DNA of 46,637 bases from Rubrivivax sp. (GCA_021298085.1 JAJTDE010000014.1:1-46637); one strand, 5' to 3'; positions 10,523 through 19,712 are shown, numbered from the stretch's first letter. Numbers and translations are program-made. The notes: generated by a model from the letters alone, not told the origin.

Positions 10523-11676
10523 TGAGCAGCTTCGAGTCACCCCGCCTGTGGCACCGGGTGACGCCCTGGTTCAAGGGCTTTGACGCACCCCTGGCCCTGG
10601 CCATCGGGCTGCTGGCCCTGATGGGCCTGGTGGTGATGTATTCCGCCGGTTATGACCACGGCACGCGGTTTGTCACGCACGCGCGCAACATGCTGCTGGC
10701 GCTGGCGGTGTTGTTTGTGGTGTCGCAGGTGCCTCCGCAGAAGCTGATGAACCTGGCGGTGCCGCTGTACCTGCTCGGGGTGGTGCTCCTGCTGGCAACC
10801 GAGTTCTTTGGCATCACCAAGAAGGGCGCCACGCGCTGGCTCGACCTGGGCGGCCTGGTGATCCAGCCCAGCGAGATCCTGAAGATCGCGGCACCGCTCA
10901 TGCTGGCCTGGTTCTTCCAGAAGCGGGAGGCCGATGTCAGGCCCGCTGACTTTGCGCTGGCCGCGCTGATCCTGCTGGTGCCGGTGGCGCTGGTGATCAA
11001 GCAGCCCGATCTGGGCACCGGGCTGCTGATCCTGAGCGCCGGTCTGTACGTGATCTTCTTTGCCGGCCTGACGTGGTGGCTGATCCTGCCGGTGCTGCTG
11101 CTGGCGGGCGGCGGCATCGTCGCATTGGTGCTCAGCGAGCCGGTGCTGTGCCAGCCCGGTGTCGACTGGCAGGTGCTGCACGATTATCAGAAGCACCGGG
11201 TCTGCACCCTGCTGGACCCCACCAAGGACCCGCTGGGCAAGGGCTTTCACATCATCCAGGGGCTGATCGCCATCGGCTCCGGCGGGCTCACCGGCAAGGG
11301 CTTCATGGCCGGGACGCAGACCCACCTGGAGTTCATCCCCGAGCGCACCACCGACTTCATCTTTGCCGCGTTGAGCGAAGAGTTCGGCTTGATCGGCGTG
11401 ATTCTGCTGCTGCTGGCCTTCAGCTTCCTGATCCTGCGTTCGCTGCTGATTGCGGGCGATGCGCCGACGACGTTTTCGCGCCTTCTGGCGGGGTCCATTT
11501 CGCTGAGCCTGTTCACCTATGTCTTCGTGAACATCGGCATGGTCAGCGGCATCCTGCCGGTGGTGGGCGTGCCCCTGCCGTTCATCAGCTATGGCGGCAC
11601 GGCGATGGTCACGCTGGGCTTGAGCCTGGGCATCCTGATGTCGGTGGCCCGCAGTCGCCGCCTGATGCAGAGCTGA
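10519..11676 (+). CDS. rodA: Rod-shape peptidoglycan glycosyltransferase RodA
   Basis: SEDS-family polytopic glycan polymerase of the elongasome. The product is 385 residues with about ten hydrophobic helices. Typical segments are ATRWLDLGGLVIQPSEILK, IKQPDLGTGLLI, the catalytic-loop region with LDPTKDPLGKGFHIIQ, ERTTDFIFAALSEEFGLIG and PVVGVPLPFISYGG. The Cys-containing stretch around EPVLCQPGVDW before the Lys-His-Arg segment appears slightly longer than in E. coli. Either of two adjacent ATGs (10519 or 10522) could start it. It ends the mre-mrd operon, and the convergent sensor kinase gene stops 33 bases away. Confidence 0.97.
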   Translation: MMSSFESPRLWHRVTPWFKGFDAPLALAIGLLALMGLVVMYSAGYDHGTRFVTHARNMLLALAVLFVVSQVPPQKLMNLAVPLYLLGVVLLLATEFFGITKKGATRWLDLGGLVIQPSEILKIAAPLMLAWFFQKREADVRPADFALAALILLVPVALVIKQPDLGTGLLILSAGLYVIFFAGLTWWLILPVLLLAGGGIVALVLSEPVLCQPGVDWQVLHDYQKHRVCTLLDPTKDPLGKGFHIIQGLIAIGSGGLTGKGFMAGTQTHLEFIPERTTDFIFAALSEEFGLIGVILLLLAFSFLILRSLLIAGDAPTTFSRLLAGSISLSLFTYVFVNIGMVSGILPVVGVPLPFISYGGTAMVTLGLSLGILMSVARSRRLMQS

Positions 11677-11709
11677 GGGCCGCGGGGCCTTGGGGGCACC
11701 CGCTGCCGC

Positions 11710-13227
11710 TCAGAGTGTGGGCGGCCGCTTGGGCAGGCGCACGGTGAAGAGCGCGCCAGGGCCGCTGCCGGCATCGCGGGGGTGCAGGGTGTCGGTGCCA
11801 GGCCGCTCCGGAGCATCCTCGATGGTCACCGTGGCGCCATGGCGCTGGGCGATCTCCAGCACGATGGCCAGGCCCAGGCCGGTGCCATCGACGCCGGTGC
11901 CCAGGGTGCGGTAGAAGGGCTGGAAGACCCTCTCGCGCTCGGCCGGGGGAATGCCCGGCCCGGAGTCCTCGACCTGCAGCACAAACTCGCCGGCGGTGGG
12001 GTTGTCGGCCAGCCGCACCGTCACCAGGCCATCGTTCGGGGTGTACTTCAGCGCGTTGTCGATCAGGTTGCGCACCAGTTCCGACACCAGCACCGGTTGG
12101 CCGACCATCAGCGTCGCCGGGGAGGGTTCAGGCCCTTCGTAGCCGATGTCGATGCGCTTTTCCAGGGCGGTGGGCACAAAGTCGTGCAAGGCGTCGCGGA
12201 CACAGGTGGCCAGGTTGAAGCGCTGACGGATGGCGTTGATGTCGCTGTTCTCGGCACGCGCCATGGCCAGCAACTGGTTCACGGAGTGGGCCGCCCGTTC
12301 GCTGGACAGGGCGATGTTGTGCAGGGCCGCCTTCAGTGTGCGGGGGTCGTTGGTTCCCGCGTCGATTTCACGGGTGGCCAATTCGGCCTGCGTGCGCAGC
12401 CCCGCCAGCGGCGTCTTCAGTTGGTGGGCCGCATCGGCCAGAAAGTGCTTCTGCGCGGTGATGGATTGGTCGAGCCGGGCCAGCAGGTCGTTGATGGCGC
12501 GAACCAGCGGCGCAACTTCCTCGGGCGCGTCCAGCTCCTCGATGGGACTGAGGTCGGTGCTCTCGCGGCTGCGGATGCGCAGCTGCAGCCGGTTCAGCGG
12601 GTTCAGCCCGCGGGCCAGCGCCAGCCACACCAGCAACACGGCCAGGGGCAGCACGATGAACTGCGGCAGGATCACGCCCTTGACGATCTCGGTGGTCAGC
12701 TGCGAACGTTTGCGCAGGGTCTCGGCGATCTGCACCAGCACGCCGGGAAGTTGCGGGTGACCGTCGATCGGAACCCACAGGTAGGCCACCCGTACCGGCT
12801 CTTCGCGGATGCGCTCATCGCGCATCTGTACGCTCGCCTTCCTGAGTGCGTCTTCGGGTACCGGCAGTTCGCGGTCACCCTCGACGAGCTCGCCGCGAGC
12901 GCCCAGGATCTGGATGAAGACCTGATCGACCTCGTCCTGGCGCAGCAGGAGCCGCACCAGGGGTTTGTCGGCGATACGCACCGCGGGCAGCCCCAGGGGG
13001 TTGCGGGCGCTCGCCGCCTGGGTCTCGATGACCACCTGCCTCGCCAGCAGCATCGCGCGTTCGCCCAGTTCACGGTCATAGGGGCGATTGGCAATGTCGC
13101 TGGCCACCACGCCCGTGATCACCAGGCTCATGGGCCACAGCAGCAGCAGCGGTGCGAGCATCCAGTCGAGGATCTCGCCGAACAGCGAGCGCTGCGCGCG
13201 ACGCTCGGTCAGGGGCATGCGTGGCAC
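11710..13227 (-). CDS. Two-component sensor histidine kinase, TctE/QseC-like
   Basis: Inner-membrane sensor kinase of 505 residues. There is a first membrane helix near residues 18-45, a periplasmic domain of about 140 residues (including IRIADKPLVRLLLRQDEVDQVF in part), a second helix (ILPQFIVLPLAVLLVWLAL), HAMP-like linker, and the H-box HFLADAAHQLKTPLAG with the phospho-accepting His. The N-box is ELVRNLIDNALKYT and the G-boxes are DSGPGIP and GTGLGLAIV. The architecture resembles TctE/QseC-type kinases with a 2CSK_N-like sensor. The signal is unknown. It is co-transcribed after its response regulator with a 52-base gap. An internal ATG three codons in is an alternative start. Confidence 0.92.
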   Translation of the reverse strand: MPRMPLTERRAQRSLFGEILDWMLAPLLLLWPMSLVITGVVASDIANRPYDRELGERAMLLARQVVIETQAASARNPLGLPAVRIADKPLVRLLLRQDEVDQVFIQILGARGELVEGDRELPVPEDALRKASVQMRDERIREEPVRVAYLWVPIDGHPQLPGVLVQIAETLRKRSQLTTEIVKGVILPQFIVLPLAVLLVWLALARGLNPLNRLQLRIRSRESTDLSPIEELDAPEEVAPLVRAINDLLARLDQSITAQKHFLADAAHQLKTPLAGLRTQAELATREIDAGTNDPRTLKAALHNIALSSERAAHSVNQLLAMARAENSDINAIRQRFNLATCVRDALHDFVPTALEKRIDIGYEGPEPSPATLMVGQPVLVSELVRNLIDNALKYTPNDGLVTVRLADNPTAGEFVLQVEDSGPGIPPAERERVFQPFYRTLGTGVDGTGLGLAIVLEIAQRHGATVTIEDAPERPGTDTLHPRDAGSGPGALFTVRLPKRPPTL

Positions 13228-13279
13228 CGGTCAGGGCGTGCGCCAGCCACACGCCGTCGGTCAGCGGCCGGCAGGGCCC

Positions 13280-13951
13280 TCAAGCCTGGATCTTTTCCAG
13301 GCAGTAGCCGAGCCCGCGAACGGTGGCGATGCGCACCGGACCCTGCTCGATCTTCTTGCGCAGCCGGTGGATGTAGACCTCGATGGCGTTGGTGCTGACC
13401 TCTTCGCCCCACTCGCACAGGCGTTCAACGAGCTGGTCCTTGCTGACCAGGCGCCCGGCGCGCTGCAGCAGCACCTCCAGCAGGCTGAGCTCGCGCGCCG
13501 AGAGTTCGAGCATCTGTTCGCCGAAGTAGGCGACACGCCCCGTGGCGTCGAAGCTCAGCGGCCCGTGCTTGATGATCGATGACGCACTGCCCAGGCCACG
13601 GCGCGTGAGTGCACGCACCCGCGCTTCAAGTTCCTGCAGCGAGAAGGGCTTGGCCATGAAGTCGTCGGCGCCGAGGTCCAGACCCTTGACACGCTGCTCG
13701 ACACTGTCGGCCGCGGTGAGGATCAGCACCGGCAGCGACGAGCCACGGCCCCGCAGCTTGCGCAGCACTTCCAGGCCGTGCATCTTGGGCAGGCCGAGGT
13801 CGAGGATGAGCAGGTCAAATTCGTGGGAAGCCAATGCGGCGTCAGCCTCGCTGCCGCTGGCCACCTGGTCAACCGCATAACCCGCTGCCCGCAAGGAACG
13901 CAGCAAGCCATCAGCCAACACCTGATCGTCTTCAGCAATCAAGATCCTCAT
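13280..13951 (-). CDS. OmpR-family response regulator
   Basis: DNA-binding response regulator of 223 residues paired with the adjacent kinase. The receiver domain shows the acidic pair in ILIAEDDQ, the phospho-acceptor Asp51 in LLILDLGLP, the switch Thr in LILTAAD and the conserved Lys in FMAKPFS. The C-terminal winged helix includes LSARELSLLEVLL and EVYIHRLRKKI. ATG at 13951 is chosen over an upstream in-frame ATG at 14023 because the family begins MRILIAEDD. A Shine-Dalgarno CAGGAG lies just upstream. It belongs to the QseB/TctD-like group. Targets cannot be told from this window. Confidence 0.94.
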   Translation of the reverse strand: MRILIAEDDQVLADGLLRSLRAAGYAVDQVASGSEADAALASHEFDLLILDLGLPKMHGLEVLRKLRGRGSSLPVLILTAADSVEQRVKGLDLGADDFMAKPFSLQELEARVRALTRRGLGSASSIIKHGPLSFDATGRVAYFGEQMLELSARELSLLEVLLQRAGRLVSKDQLVERLCEWGEEVSTNAIEVYIHRLRKKIEQGPVRIATVRGLGYCLEKIQA

Positions 13952-14023
13952 GGGAATGTCTCCTGAGTGGATTCTGGGCTGCAGCGCCGCTGCCTTGGCC
14001 GCCTCAGCTTCTCGTGAACACAA

Positions 14024-14029
14024 ATTCTA
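14024..14029 (-). promoter_or_regulatory. Candidate -10 element for the response regulator operon
   Basis: The minus strand reads TAGAAT, five of six matches to the sigma-70 -10 consensus, 73 bases upstream of the response regulator start. No convincing -35 was found at standard spacing, so this is only a candidate. Confidence 0.3.
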
Positions 14030-14164
14030 GGCCTGAGTGGTCCCTTCAGGCCACCATGTCCCCCCTCGGCACGCCGTCAGTGCGTAGCACAATCGGTCGT
14101 GCAGGCGCTGGCCAGCGCTCGACCGGGCGGCGGTCGCCCGGTTGCCCAACCAGGGGTGGGACCG

Positions 14165-14503
14165 ATGTACCGTTTCAAATGCAAGGCCACGGGAGACCTT
14201 CTCATGCTCAAGCCGCATGCTGAGCGCGCCCTGAAGGTGCTGGGCCGGGAGCCCTCGGCGCAGGGCATCATCGAGGTGCAGGACATGCCTTCGGTGCTGG
14301 CGCGGCTTCAGGAGGCCGTGGACGACGACACTCGGCGTCGGGCGCAGGCTGCCGAAGGGGGGCCGCTGGCCCCGGGTGCCGTCGGGGCCGACGCACCGGC
14401 CTCGACGGCTGACGAGCTGCCGTTGCGGCAGCGCTGGTGGCCGCTGATGGAGATGATCCGGCAGGCCCATGCGGGCCGCGAACCCATCGTCTGGGGCGTT
14501 TGA
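14165..14503 (+). CDS. DUF1840-domain protein
   Basis: Small cytoplasmic protein of 112 residues. The N-terminal half (MYRFKCKATGDLLMLKPHAERALKVL in pieces, then GREPSAQGIIEVQDMPSVLARLQEAV) has the DUF1840 pattern. The middle is an Ala/Gly-rich linker and the end (LPLRQRWWPLMEMIRQAHAG) looks helical and amphipathic. The function of DUF1840 is unknown. These short proteins are typical of Burkholderiales and often lie near housekeeping genes. ATG 14165 matches the family start; the open frame continues upstream but without resemblance. Confidence 0.85.
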   Translation: MYRFKCKATGDLLMLKPHAERALKVLGREPSAQGIIEVQDMPSVLARLQEAVDDDTRRRAQAAEGGPLAPGAVGADAPASTADELPLRQRWWPLMEMIRQAHAGREPIVWGV

Positions 14504-14585
14504 GCGCCGCTCGGCGGCGCTGGCCGGTTGCACAATAGGGGATGGCGCCCATGGGCGATCTTGTGCTCTCGGGAGCAGACAAACG

Positions 14586-15215
14586 ATGAAACTGATGAGC
14601 CAGAGCTGGTCCAACGGTGAACGCATCCCCGCGCGTTATGCCGCTGGTACCTTGTCGGCCGACGGCAGCGTCGACTTTTCCGACAACCTCAATCCGCACC
14701 TTGCCTGGAGCGATCTGCCCGCGGGCACCCGCTCGCTGGCCCTGATCTGCCACGACTTTGATGTGCCCAGCCGGGGCGACGATGTCAACCAGCCCGACAG
14801 GGAAGTCCCGGCCGATCTTCCTCGCGTCGATTTTTTCCACTGGGTGCTGGTGGATCTTCCGCCGTCGCCCAGCGAGATCGCCGAGGGTGAGTTCAGCCGC
14901 GGCTTCAGCGCGCGCGGCAAGCCCGGCCCGCAGGCCCTGCGCGGTGCGCGCCAGGGCCTGAACGACTACACCGGCTGGTTTGCCAACAACCCCGACATGT
15001 CAGGCTCGTACTTTGGGTACGACGGCCCGTTTCCACCGTTCAACGATTCGCTCGTCCACCATTACGTCTTCACGCTCTACGCGCTGAACGTGCCGCGCCT
15101 GCCCGTGGAAGGCCACTTCACGGGTGCCCAGGTCCGCGAGGCCCTGGCGGGCTTGATGCTGGATGCGGCCACCTTGTCCGGTACCTACACCCTGAACCGG
15201 CGCCTGCGCCCCTGA
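14586..15215 (+). CDS. YbhB/YbcL-family PEBP-like protein
   Basis: Phosphatidylethanolamine-binding-protein (Raf kinase inhibitor-like) fold, 209 residues. Visible features are the N-terminal SQSWSNGERIPARYA and NLNPHLAWSDLPAGTRSLALICHDFDVPS with the conserved Asp-x-Asp ligand pocket. FFHWVLVDLP, YFGYDGPFPPFND, HHYVFTLYALNV and a C-terminal GTYTLNRRLRP follow. No signal peptide is seen, so it is probably cytoplasmic. Bacterial members have no firm biochemical role. It is seven bases upstream of the histidine phosphatase gene and likely co-transcribed with it. Confidence 0.92.
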   Translation: MKLMSQSWSNGERIPARYAAGTLSADGSVDFSDNLNPHLAWSDLPAGTRSLALICHDFDVPSRGDDVNQPDREVPADLPRVDFFHWVLVDLPPSPSEIAEGEFSRGFSARGKPGPQALRGARQGLNDYTGWFANNPDMSGSYFGYDGPFPPFNDSLVHHYVFTLYALNVPRLPVEGHFTGAQVREALAGLMLDAATLSGTYTLNRRLRP

Positions 15216-15222
15216 GGCCCCG

Positions 15223-15864
15223 ATGCCCACGCGCATCCTGGCCATCCGCCACGGTGAAACCGACTGGAACGTGGCCCAGCGCATGCAGGGCCACACCGAC
15301 ATCCCGCTCAACGACATCGGCCAGGCGCAGGCGCAACGCCTGGCCCAGGCGCTGGGCGATGAAGATCTGCAGGCCATCTACGCGTCAGACCTGCTGCGCG
15401 CGCGCATGACCGCTGCGCCGTTGGCTGCCGCACGCGGCTTGTCCGTTCATCTGGACAAGGGCCTTCGCGAGCGCTGCTTCGGCGATTTTGAAGGCCACAC
15501 CTACACCCAGATCGACACGCACTGGCCGCAGGCAGCCGCGGCCTGGCGCACCCGCGACCCGGCCTTCGAGCCACCCGGTGGCGGTGAGAGCCTGCCCGCC
15601 TTCTACGAGCGCTGTCTGGACGCCGTGCGCCGCATCGTGCAGCGCCACCGAGGCGAGTCGATTGCGCTGGTGGCCCACGGCGGCGTGCTGGACATGTTCT
15701 ACCGCAGTGCCAGCCGTGCCGGCCTTCAGGCGCCGCGCACCTGGCAGTTGGGCAATGCCAGCATCAACCGGCTGTTGTGGGCCGACGAGGGCCTGATGCT
15801 GGTGGGCTGGAACGATGCGCAGCACCTGGAGGGCCTGGCGCCCACCGGGCTGCCGGCGGCCTGA
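15223..15864 (+). CDS. Histidine phosphatase family protein (phosphoglycerate-mutase-like)
   Basis: Cytoplasmic phosphatase of the branch-1 histidine phosphatase superfamily, 213 residues. The nucleophilic His is in RHGETDWN near the N-terminus. Further motifs are GHTDIPLNDIGQAQA, SDLLRARMTA, RERCFGDFEGHTY (proton-donor Glu region) and the second catalytic His in VAHGGVLDMF. It could be a GpmB-like or CobC-like phosphatase. The substrate cannot be named from sequence, and the absence of cobalamin genes nearby argues against CobC. It is convergent with ruvB, with 30 bases between stops. Confidence 0.92.
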   Translation: MPTRILAIRHGETDWNVAQRMQGHTDIPLNDIGQAQAQRLAQALGDEDLQAIYASDLLRARMTAAPLAAARGLSVHLDKGLRERCFGDFEGHTYTQIDTHWPQAAAAWRTRDPAFEPPGGGESLPAFYERCLDAVRRIVQRHRGESIALVAHGGVLDMFYRSASRAGLQAPRTWQLGNASINRLLWADEGLMLVGWNDAQHLEGLAPTGLPAA

Positions 15865-15894
15865 GGCGCCACCCGCGCCGCCGGTTGCGGGGCT

Positions 15895-17004
15895 TCAGCC
15901 TTCGCTGAACAGCTCGCCGGCGCGCGAGGGCGGCGTCAGGCCGAGGTGGCGCCAGGTGGCCAGCGTGGCCACCCGCCCGCGCGGCGTGCGCTGCAGAAAG
16001 CCCTGCTGGATCAAGAAGGGCTCGATCACGTCCTCGATGGTGCCGGCCTCTTCACCAATGGCCGCGGCCAGGTTTTCCAGCCCCACCGGGCCGCCATCAA
16101 AGCGGTGGACCACGGCTTCGAGCAGCTTGCGGTCCATCAGGTCAAAGCCGCGGGCGTCGACGTCCAGCATGCGCAGCGCGCGGTCGGCCACGCCGACATC
16201 GACCCGGCCGTCGGACTTCACCTGCGCATAGTCGCGCACGCGGCGCAGCAGCCGGTTGGCGATGCGCGGCGTGCCCCGTGAGCGGCGGGCGATCTCCAGC
16301 GCGCCGTCGGTGTCGATGGGCACCTGCAGCAACCCGGCCGAGCGCGTGACGATCAGCGCCAGTTCGGCGTCGGTGTAGAACTCCAGCCGCGCGACGATGC
16401 CAAAGCGGTCGCGCAGCGGGTTGGTCAGCATGCCGGCGCGGGTGGTGGCGCCCACCAGCGTGAACGGTTGCAGGTCGAGCTTGATGGAGCGCGCGGCCGG
16501 GCCCTCGCCGATCATGATGTCGATCTGGTAGTCCTCCAGCGCCGGGTAGAGGATCTCTTCGACGACCGGGCTCAGGCGGTGGATCTCGTCGATGAACAGG
16601 ACGTCGTTCTTTTCCAGGTTGGTCAGCAGCGCGGCCAGGTCCTTGGGCTTTTCCAGCACCGGCCCGGAGGTCTGGCGCAGCTTCACGCCCAGCTCGTTGG
16701 CGATGATGTGGGACAGCGTGGTCTTGCCCAGGCCGGGTGGGCCAAACAGCAGGACGTGGTCGAGCGCCTCTGAACGCTGGCGTGCCGCACCGATGAAGAT
16801 TTCGAGCTGTTCACGGGCCTTGGCCTGGCCCACGTACTCGGCCAGGCCCTTGGGGCGCAATGCCCGCTCGATGGCTTCCTCGTTGGGGGAACTGCTTTCA
16901 GCGCCCACCACCCGCACGCCCGCCGTGCTGGCGTTGGCCGCCGGTGCAGAGCCGCTCGAGCGGGGCCCGGGGCGCGATGAGAAGCCGTCGGTCTGTATGG
17001 CCAT
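15895..17004 (-). CDS. ruvB: Holliday junction branch-migration helicase RuvB
   Basis: AAA+ motor that drives Holliday junction migration with RuvA and hands over to RuvC. The product is 369 residues. The first about 40 residues form a Ser/Ala-rich extension, then [11 protein letters not shown], Walker A GPPGLGKT (88-95), Walker [11 protein letters not shown], sensor 1 [10 protein letters not shown], the Arg-finger region [12 protein letters not shown] and the winged-helix C-terminus. ATG at 17004 is chosen. The open frame continues upstream but is Pro-rich without family character. A perfect LexA-type palindrome overlaps this start codon. ruvA and ruvC are not beside it in this window. Confidence 0.96.
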   Translation of the reverse strand: MAIQTDGFSSRPGPRSSGSAPAANASTAGVRVVGAESSSPNEEAIERALRPKGLAEYVGQAKAREQLEIFIGAARQRSEALDHVLLFGPPGLGKTTLSHIIANELGVKLRQTSGPVLEKPKDLAALLTNLEKNDVLFIDEIHRLSPVVEEILYPALEDYQIDIMIGEGPAARSIKLDLQPFTLVGATTRAGMLTNPLRDRFGIVARLEFYTDAELALIVTRSAGLLQVPIDTDGALEIARRSRGTPRIANRLLRRVRDYAQVKSDGRVDVGVADRALRMLDVDARGFDLMDRKLLEAVVHRFDGGPVGLENLAAAIGEEAGTIEDVIEPFLIQQGFLQRTPRGRVATLATWRHLGLTPPSRAGELFSEG

Positions 17005-17008
17005 ACAG
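16993..17008. promoter_or_regulatory. LexA (SOS) box over the ruvB start
   Basis: The 16-base sequence CTGTATGGCCATACAG is a perfect palindrome and matches the Gram-negative LexA consensus CTGT-N8-ACAG exactly. It covers the ruvB start codon (17002-17004). LexA bound here would cover the likely transcription start and block expression until DNA damage. Control of ruvAB by LexA is known in E. coli; its operation here is inference from the site. Confidence 0.85.
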
Positions 17009-17010
17009 GC

Positions 17011-17016
17011 ATTATT
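17011..17016 (-). promoter_or_regulatory. Candidate -10 element of ruvB, implying a leaderless mRNA
   Basis: The minus strand reads AATAAT directly upstream of the LexA box. The expected transcription start, about seven bases downstream of the hexamer, falls on the A of the ruvB ATG at 17004. The message might therefore have no leader. No strong -35 is visible, and no Shine-Dalgarno precedes the ATG, which agrees with a leaderless start. Confidence 0.4.
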
Positions 17017-17134
17017 CCCGAAGCCCGCCTCGTCGGCGGGTTTGTTCGCCGGGGCGGGCTGCTCGCTAAACTGCGGGTACCCGCCAACGGGTGGGTGCGT
17101 CAGCGCGTGCGGCGTACCCGGTGGTGGTCGTTCC

Positions 17135-17150
17135 GGCGCCCGCGGGCGCC
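17135..17150. repeat. GC-only palindrome in the leader of the copper chaperone gene
   Basis: The sequence GGCGCCCGCGGGCGCC is a perfect 16-base palindrome ending just before the AAGGAG ribosome binding site of the PCu(A)C gene. It could fold as a compact hairpin near the ribosome site or be a protein-binding site. In such GC-rich DNA a chance origin is also possible. Confidence 0.35.
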
Positions 17151-17165
17151 TCAAGGAGTGTGGAG

Positions 17166-17711
17166 ATGGTTGAGTTGAACAGTGCGCGCAAACCGTGTGT
17201 CCAAGGTGGGCTGCGTCAGGCATTCAGGCACGCGGCCCAGCCGCTGTGGGGTGTCGCGGTGGCCGCCGCCCTCGGCCTGGGTAGTGTCGCCACGTGGGCA
17301 CAGACGGTGGTCAAGGACGCTTGGGTGCGGGGCACCGTGGCGCAGCAGAAGGGCACGGGGATGTTTGCGCAGATCACCTCGGCCCAGGGCGGCCGGCTGG
17401 TGTCGGCCAGTTCGTCGGTGGCGGGCGTGGTGGAGATCCACGAGATGGCCATGGAAGGCAACGTGATGCGCATGCGCGCGCTGAGCAATGGCCTGGAGCT
17501 GCCGGCCGGCAAGGCGGTGGACCTCAAGCCCGGCGGCTACCACGTGATGCTGCTGGACCTGAAGCAGCCACTGAAGCCCGGTGACACCGTGCCGGTCAGC
17601 ATGGTGATTGCCGGCAAGGACGGCAAGACCGAAACCCTGGAACTGAAGGTGCCCGTGCGCCCACTGGCCGGCAACCCCAAGGCCGACGAGCACAAGGGCC
17701 ACAAGCACTGA
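17166..17711 (+). CDS. PCu(A)C-type periplasmic copper chaperone
   Basis: Periplasmic Cu(I) chaperone of the DUF461/PCu(A)C family, which helps load copper into the CuA centre of cytochrome oxidase. The product is 181 residues. A signal peptide is visible ([20 protein letters not shown], likely cut after AQ). The copper ligands form the usual H-M...M...H-M pattern: [12 protein letters not shown] and, about 50 residues on, GGYHVML. The C-terminal DEHKGHKH tail adds three more His residues, often seen in these proteins. ATG 17166 has a good AAGGAG site. It stands alone between ruvB and recQ. Confidence 0.92.
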   Translation: MVELNSARKPCVQGGLRQAFRHAAQPLWGVAVAAALGLGSVATWAQTVVKDAWVRGTVAQQKGTGMFAQITSAQGGRLVSASSSVAGVVEIHEMAMEGNVMRMRALSNGLELPAGKAVDLKPGGYHVMLLDLKQPLKPGDTVPVSMVIAGKDGKTETLELKVPVRPLAGNPKADEHKGHKH

Positions 17712-17716
17712 AGGGA

Positions 17717-17739
17717 CAGGGCCTGACCGAATGGCCCTG
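17717..17739. terminator. Hairpin between convergent copper-chaperone and recQ genes
   Basis: A perfect seven-base-pair stem CAGGGCC / GGCCCTG with a nine-base loop lies five bases after the copper chaperone stop. There is no T tract on either side, so intrinsic termination is doubtful. It may mark an mRNA 3' end. Low confidence. Confidence 0.3.
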
Positions 17740-17777
17740 GCGGTACGGCTGGCGCGGGTGGCGGTTTGCTCAGGCGC

Positions 17778-19712
17778 TCACGACGCCAGCACCCGCAGAA
17801 GCTCGCGCCCGTAGGCCTCGAGCTTCTTCGCGCCGACCCCGCTGATCCCGGCCAGCTCGTCCAGCGTGGCCGGGCATTGGCGGGCCATCTGCTTGAGCGT
17901 GGCGTCGTGGAACACCACGTAGGCCGGCAGGTTGTGTTCGCGTGCGAGTTCGGCGCGCCAGGCCTTCAGCCGAGCCAGGCGGTCCTGGGCGTCGTCGTCC
18001 AGCGGTTCGGCTGCCGCCTCGCGTGAGGCCGCGGCAGACGCTGAACGGCCATCACGCACGGTGCGCCCACTGCGGCTGGCCTTGGCCACCGGCAGGCTGG
18101 GCACCCGCAGCAGCAGCGGCACGTCGCCCCGCAGCACGGCGCGCGAGGTGGGGGTGAGCACCAAGGTGTTGTACTCACCTTCACTTCTCAGGTAACCCAG
18201 CGCGATCAGCTGGCGCAGCACGCCGCGCCACTGGGCTTCGCTGATGGTGCCGCCGACGCCAAAGGTGCTGAGGCTTTCATGCCCATGCTGGCGGGTCTTG
18301 TCGGTGCTCTTGCCGCGCAGCACATCGATCAGGTGGCCCGCACCGAAGCTCAGGCCGCTGTGCTGCTGGAAGCGGTAGATGCACGACAGCGCCATGCGGG
18401 CGGCCTCGGTGGCGTCCCAGGTCTCGGGCGGCTGCAGGCAGTTGTCGCAGTTGCCGCAGTGCACGGGCTGGTGGTAGGCCTCGCCGAAGTAGCCCAGCAG
18501 CCGCACACGCCGGCAATCGTGCGCTTCGGCCAGGGCCAGCAGCGCATCGAGCTTGGCGCGCTGCAGGCGCTTGAAGTCTTCCTCGGCCTCACCCTCGTCG
18601 ATCATGCGGCGCTGGTTGACCACATCGGCCAGGCCGTAGGCCATCCAGGCGTCGGCCGCCTCGCCGTCGCGGCCAGCGCGGCCCGTCTCCTGGTAGTAGC
18701 CCTCGATGTTCTTGGGGAGGTCCAGGTGGGCCACAAAGCGCACATCGGGCTTGTCGATGCCCATGCCAAAGGCGATGGTGGCCACCATCACCAGGCCGTC
18801 CTCGCGCAGGAAGCGGTCCTGGTGGCGACGGCGCAGGTCGGCATCCAGCCCTGCGTGGTAGGGCAGCGCGTGGATGCCCTGCTGCACCAGCCACTCGGCC
18901 GTCTCTTCCACCTTGCGCCGGCTCTGGCAGTAGACGATGCCGGCGTCACCGTCGTGTTCGTCGCGCAGGAAGCGCAGCAGCTGCTGGCGCGCGTTGTCCT
19001 TCTCGACGATGGTGTAGCGGATGTTGGGCCTGTCGAAGCTGGCCACAAACTGGCGCGCGTCCTGCAGCTTCAGGCGTTCGATGATGTCGGCCCGGGTGTG
19101 GGCGTCGGCGGTGGCCGTGAGCGCCAGGCGCGGCACGCTGGCATAACGTTCATGCAGCGATGACAGGGCCAGGTACTCTTCGCGGAAATCGTGCCCCCAC
19201 TGGCTCACGCAATGGGCTTCGTCGATGGCCAGCAGGCTGAACAGGCCGCGCTCGTGCAGTGAATCCAGCATGCCCAGGAAACGCGGCGTCAGGATGCGTT
19301 CTGGCGCGGCGTAGAGCAGCACCAGCCGCCCGCTGAGCAGTTCACGTTCCACGCGCCGGGTGTCGTCGCCGTCCAGTGTGCTGTTCAGGAAGGCAGCGTG
19401 CACCCCGGCCTCTTCCAGCGCGCCGACCTGGTCGTGCATCAGCGCGATCAAGGGGCTGACCACCAGTGTCACGCCCTGGCCGGCGCGGTGCCGGGCGATG
19501 GCCGGGACCTGGTAACAGAGGCTCTTGCCGCCCCCGGTGGGCATCAGCACCAGGGCGTCGCCGCCGCTGCTCACGTGCTGGACGATGTCGCCCTGCAGGC
19601 CGCGAAACTGCCCATAGCCAAACACCTGCTGCAGGATGCCCTGCAGGCTGCCGGGCGCGGCGGCGGAGGGGGTTGGCGAGGACTCGGTCAGCAGCATGGC
19701 CTGGGGGTGCAT
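17778..19712 (-). CDS. recQ: ATP-dependent DNA helicase RecQ
   Basis: Superfamily-2 3'-5' DNA helicase acting in recombination and replication-fork repair. From ATG 19712 the product is 644 residues. Walker A is [12 protein letters not shown] (about 57-67) and Walker B is DEAH at 164-167, followed by the aromatic-rich loop [10 protein letters not shown]. Motif VI region has [10 protein letters not shown]. The RQC domain carries the zinc cysteines ([14 protein letters not shown]...CGNCDNC) and the C-terminus is an HRDC domain ([16 protein letters not shown]). ATG 19697 (MLLTESS) is an alternative start. Upstream open frame to 19838 is Pro/Arg-rich and unlikely to be coding. It is divergent from ssb. 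Confidence 0.96.
   Translation of the reverse strand: MHPQAMLLTESSPTPSAAAPGSLQGILQQVFGYGQFRGLQGDIVQHVSSGGDALVLMPTGGGKSLCYQVPAIARHRAGQGVTLVVSPLIALMHDQVGALEEAGVHAAFLNSTLDGDDTRRVERELLSGRLVLLYAAPERILTPRFLGMLDSLHERGLFSLLAIDEAHCVSQWGHDFREEYLALSSLHERYASVPRLALTATADAHTRADIIERLKLQDARQFVASFDRPNIRYTIVEKDNARQQLLRFLRDEHDGDAGIVYCQSRRKVEETAEWLVQQGIHALPYHAGLDADLRRRHQDRFLREDGLVMVATIAFGMGIDKPDVRFVAHLDLPKNIEGYYQETGRAGRDGEAADAWMAYGLADVVNQRRMIDEGEAEEDFKRLQRAKLDALLALAEAHDCRRVRLLGYFGEAYHQPVHCGNCDNCLQPPETWDATEAARMALSCIYRFQQHSGLSFGAGHLIDVLRGKSTDKTRQHGHESLSTFGVGGTISEAQWRGVLRQLIALGYLRSEGEYNTLVLTPTSRAVLRGDVPLLLRVPSLPVAKASRSGRTVRDGRSASAAASREAAAEPLDDDAQDRLARLKAWRAELAREHNLPAYVVFHDATLKQMARQCPATLDELAGISGVGAKKLEAYGRELLRVLAS

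Noticed and set aside
11782-13398. Long plus-strand open frame opposite the sensor kinase
   Set aside because: Same reasoning: the minus strand has all kinase boxes, and the plus translation is Gln/His/Gly-rich antisense text.
16991-17010. Reading the palindrome at the ruvB start as a simple hairpin or chance repeat
   Set aside because: Both half-sites match the LexA CTGT/ACAG ends with exact N8 spacing and the gene is a classic SOS member, so a LexA box is the better explanation.
18279-19163. Plus-strand frame opposite recQ
   Set aside because: Shadow of the RecQ helicase gene, which has all motifs on the minus strand.
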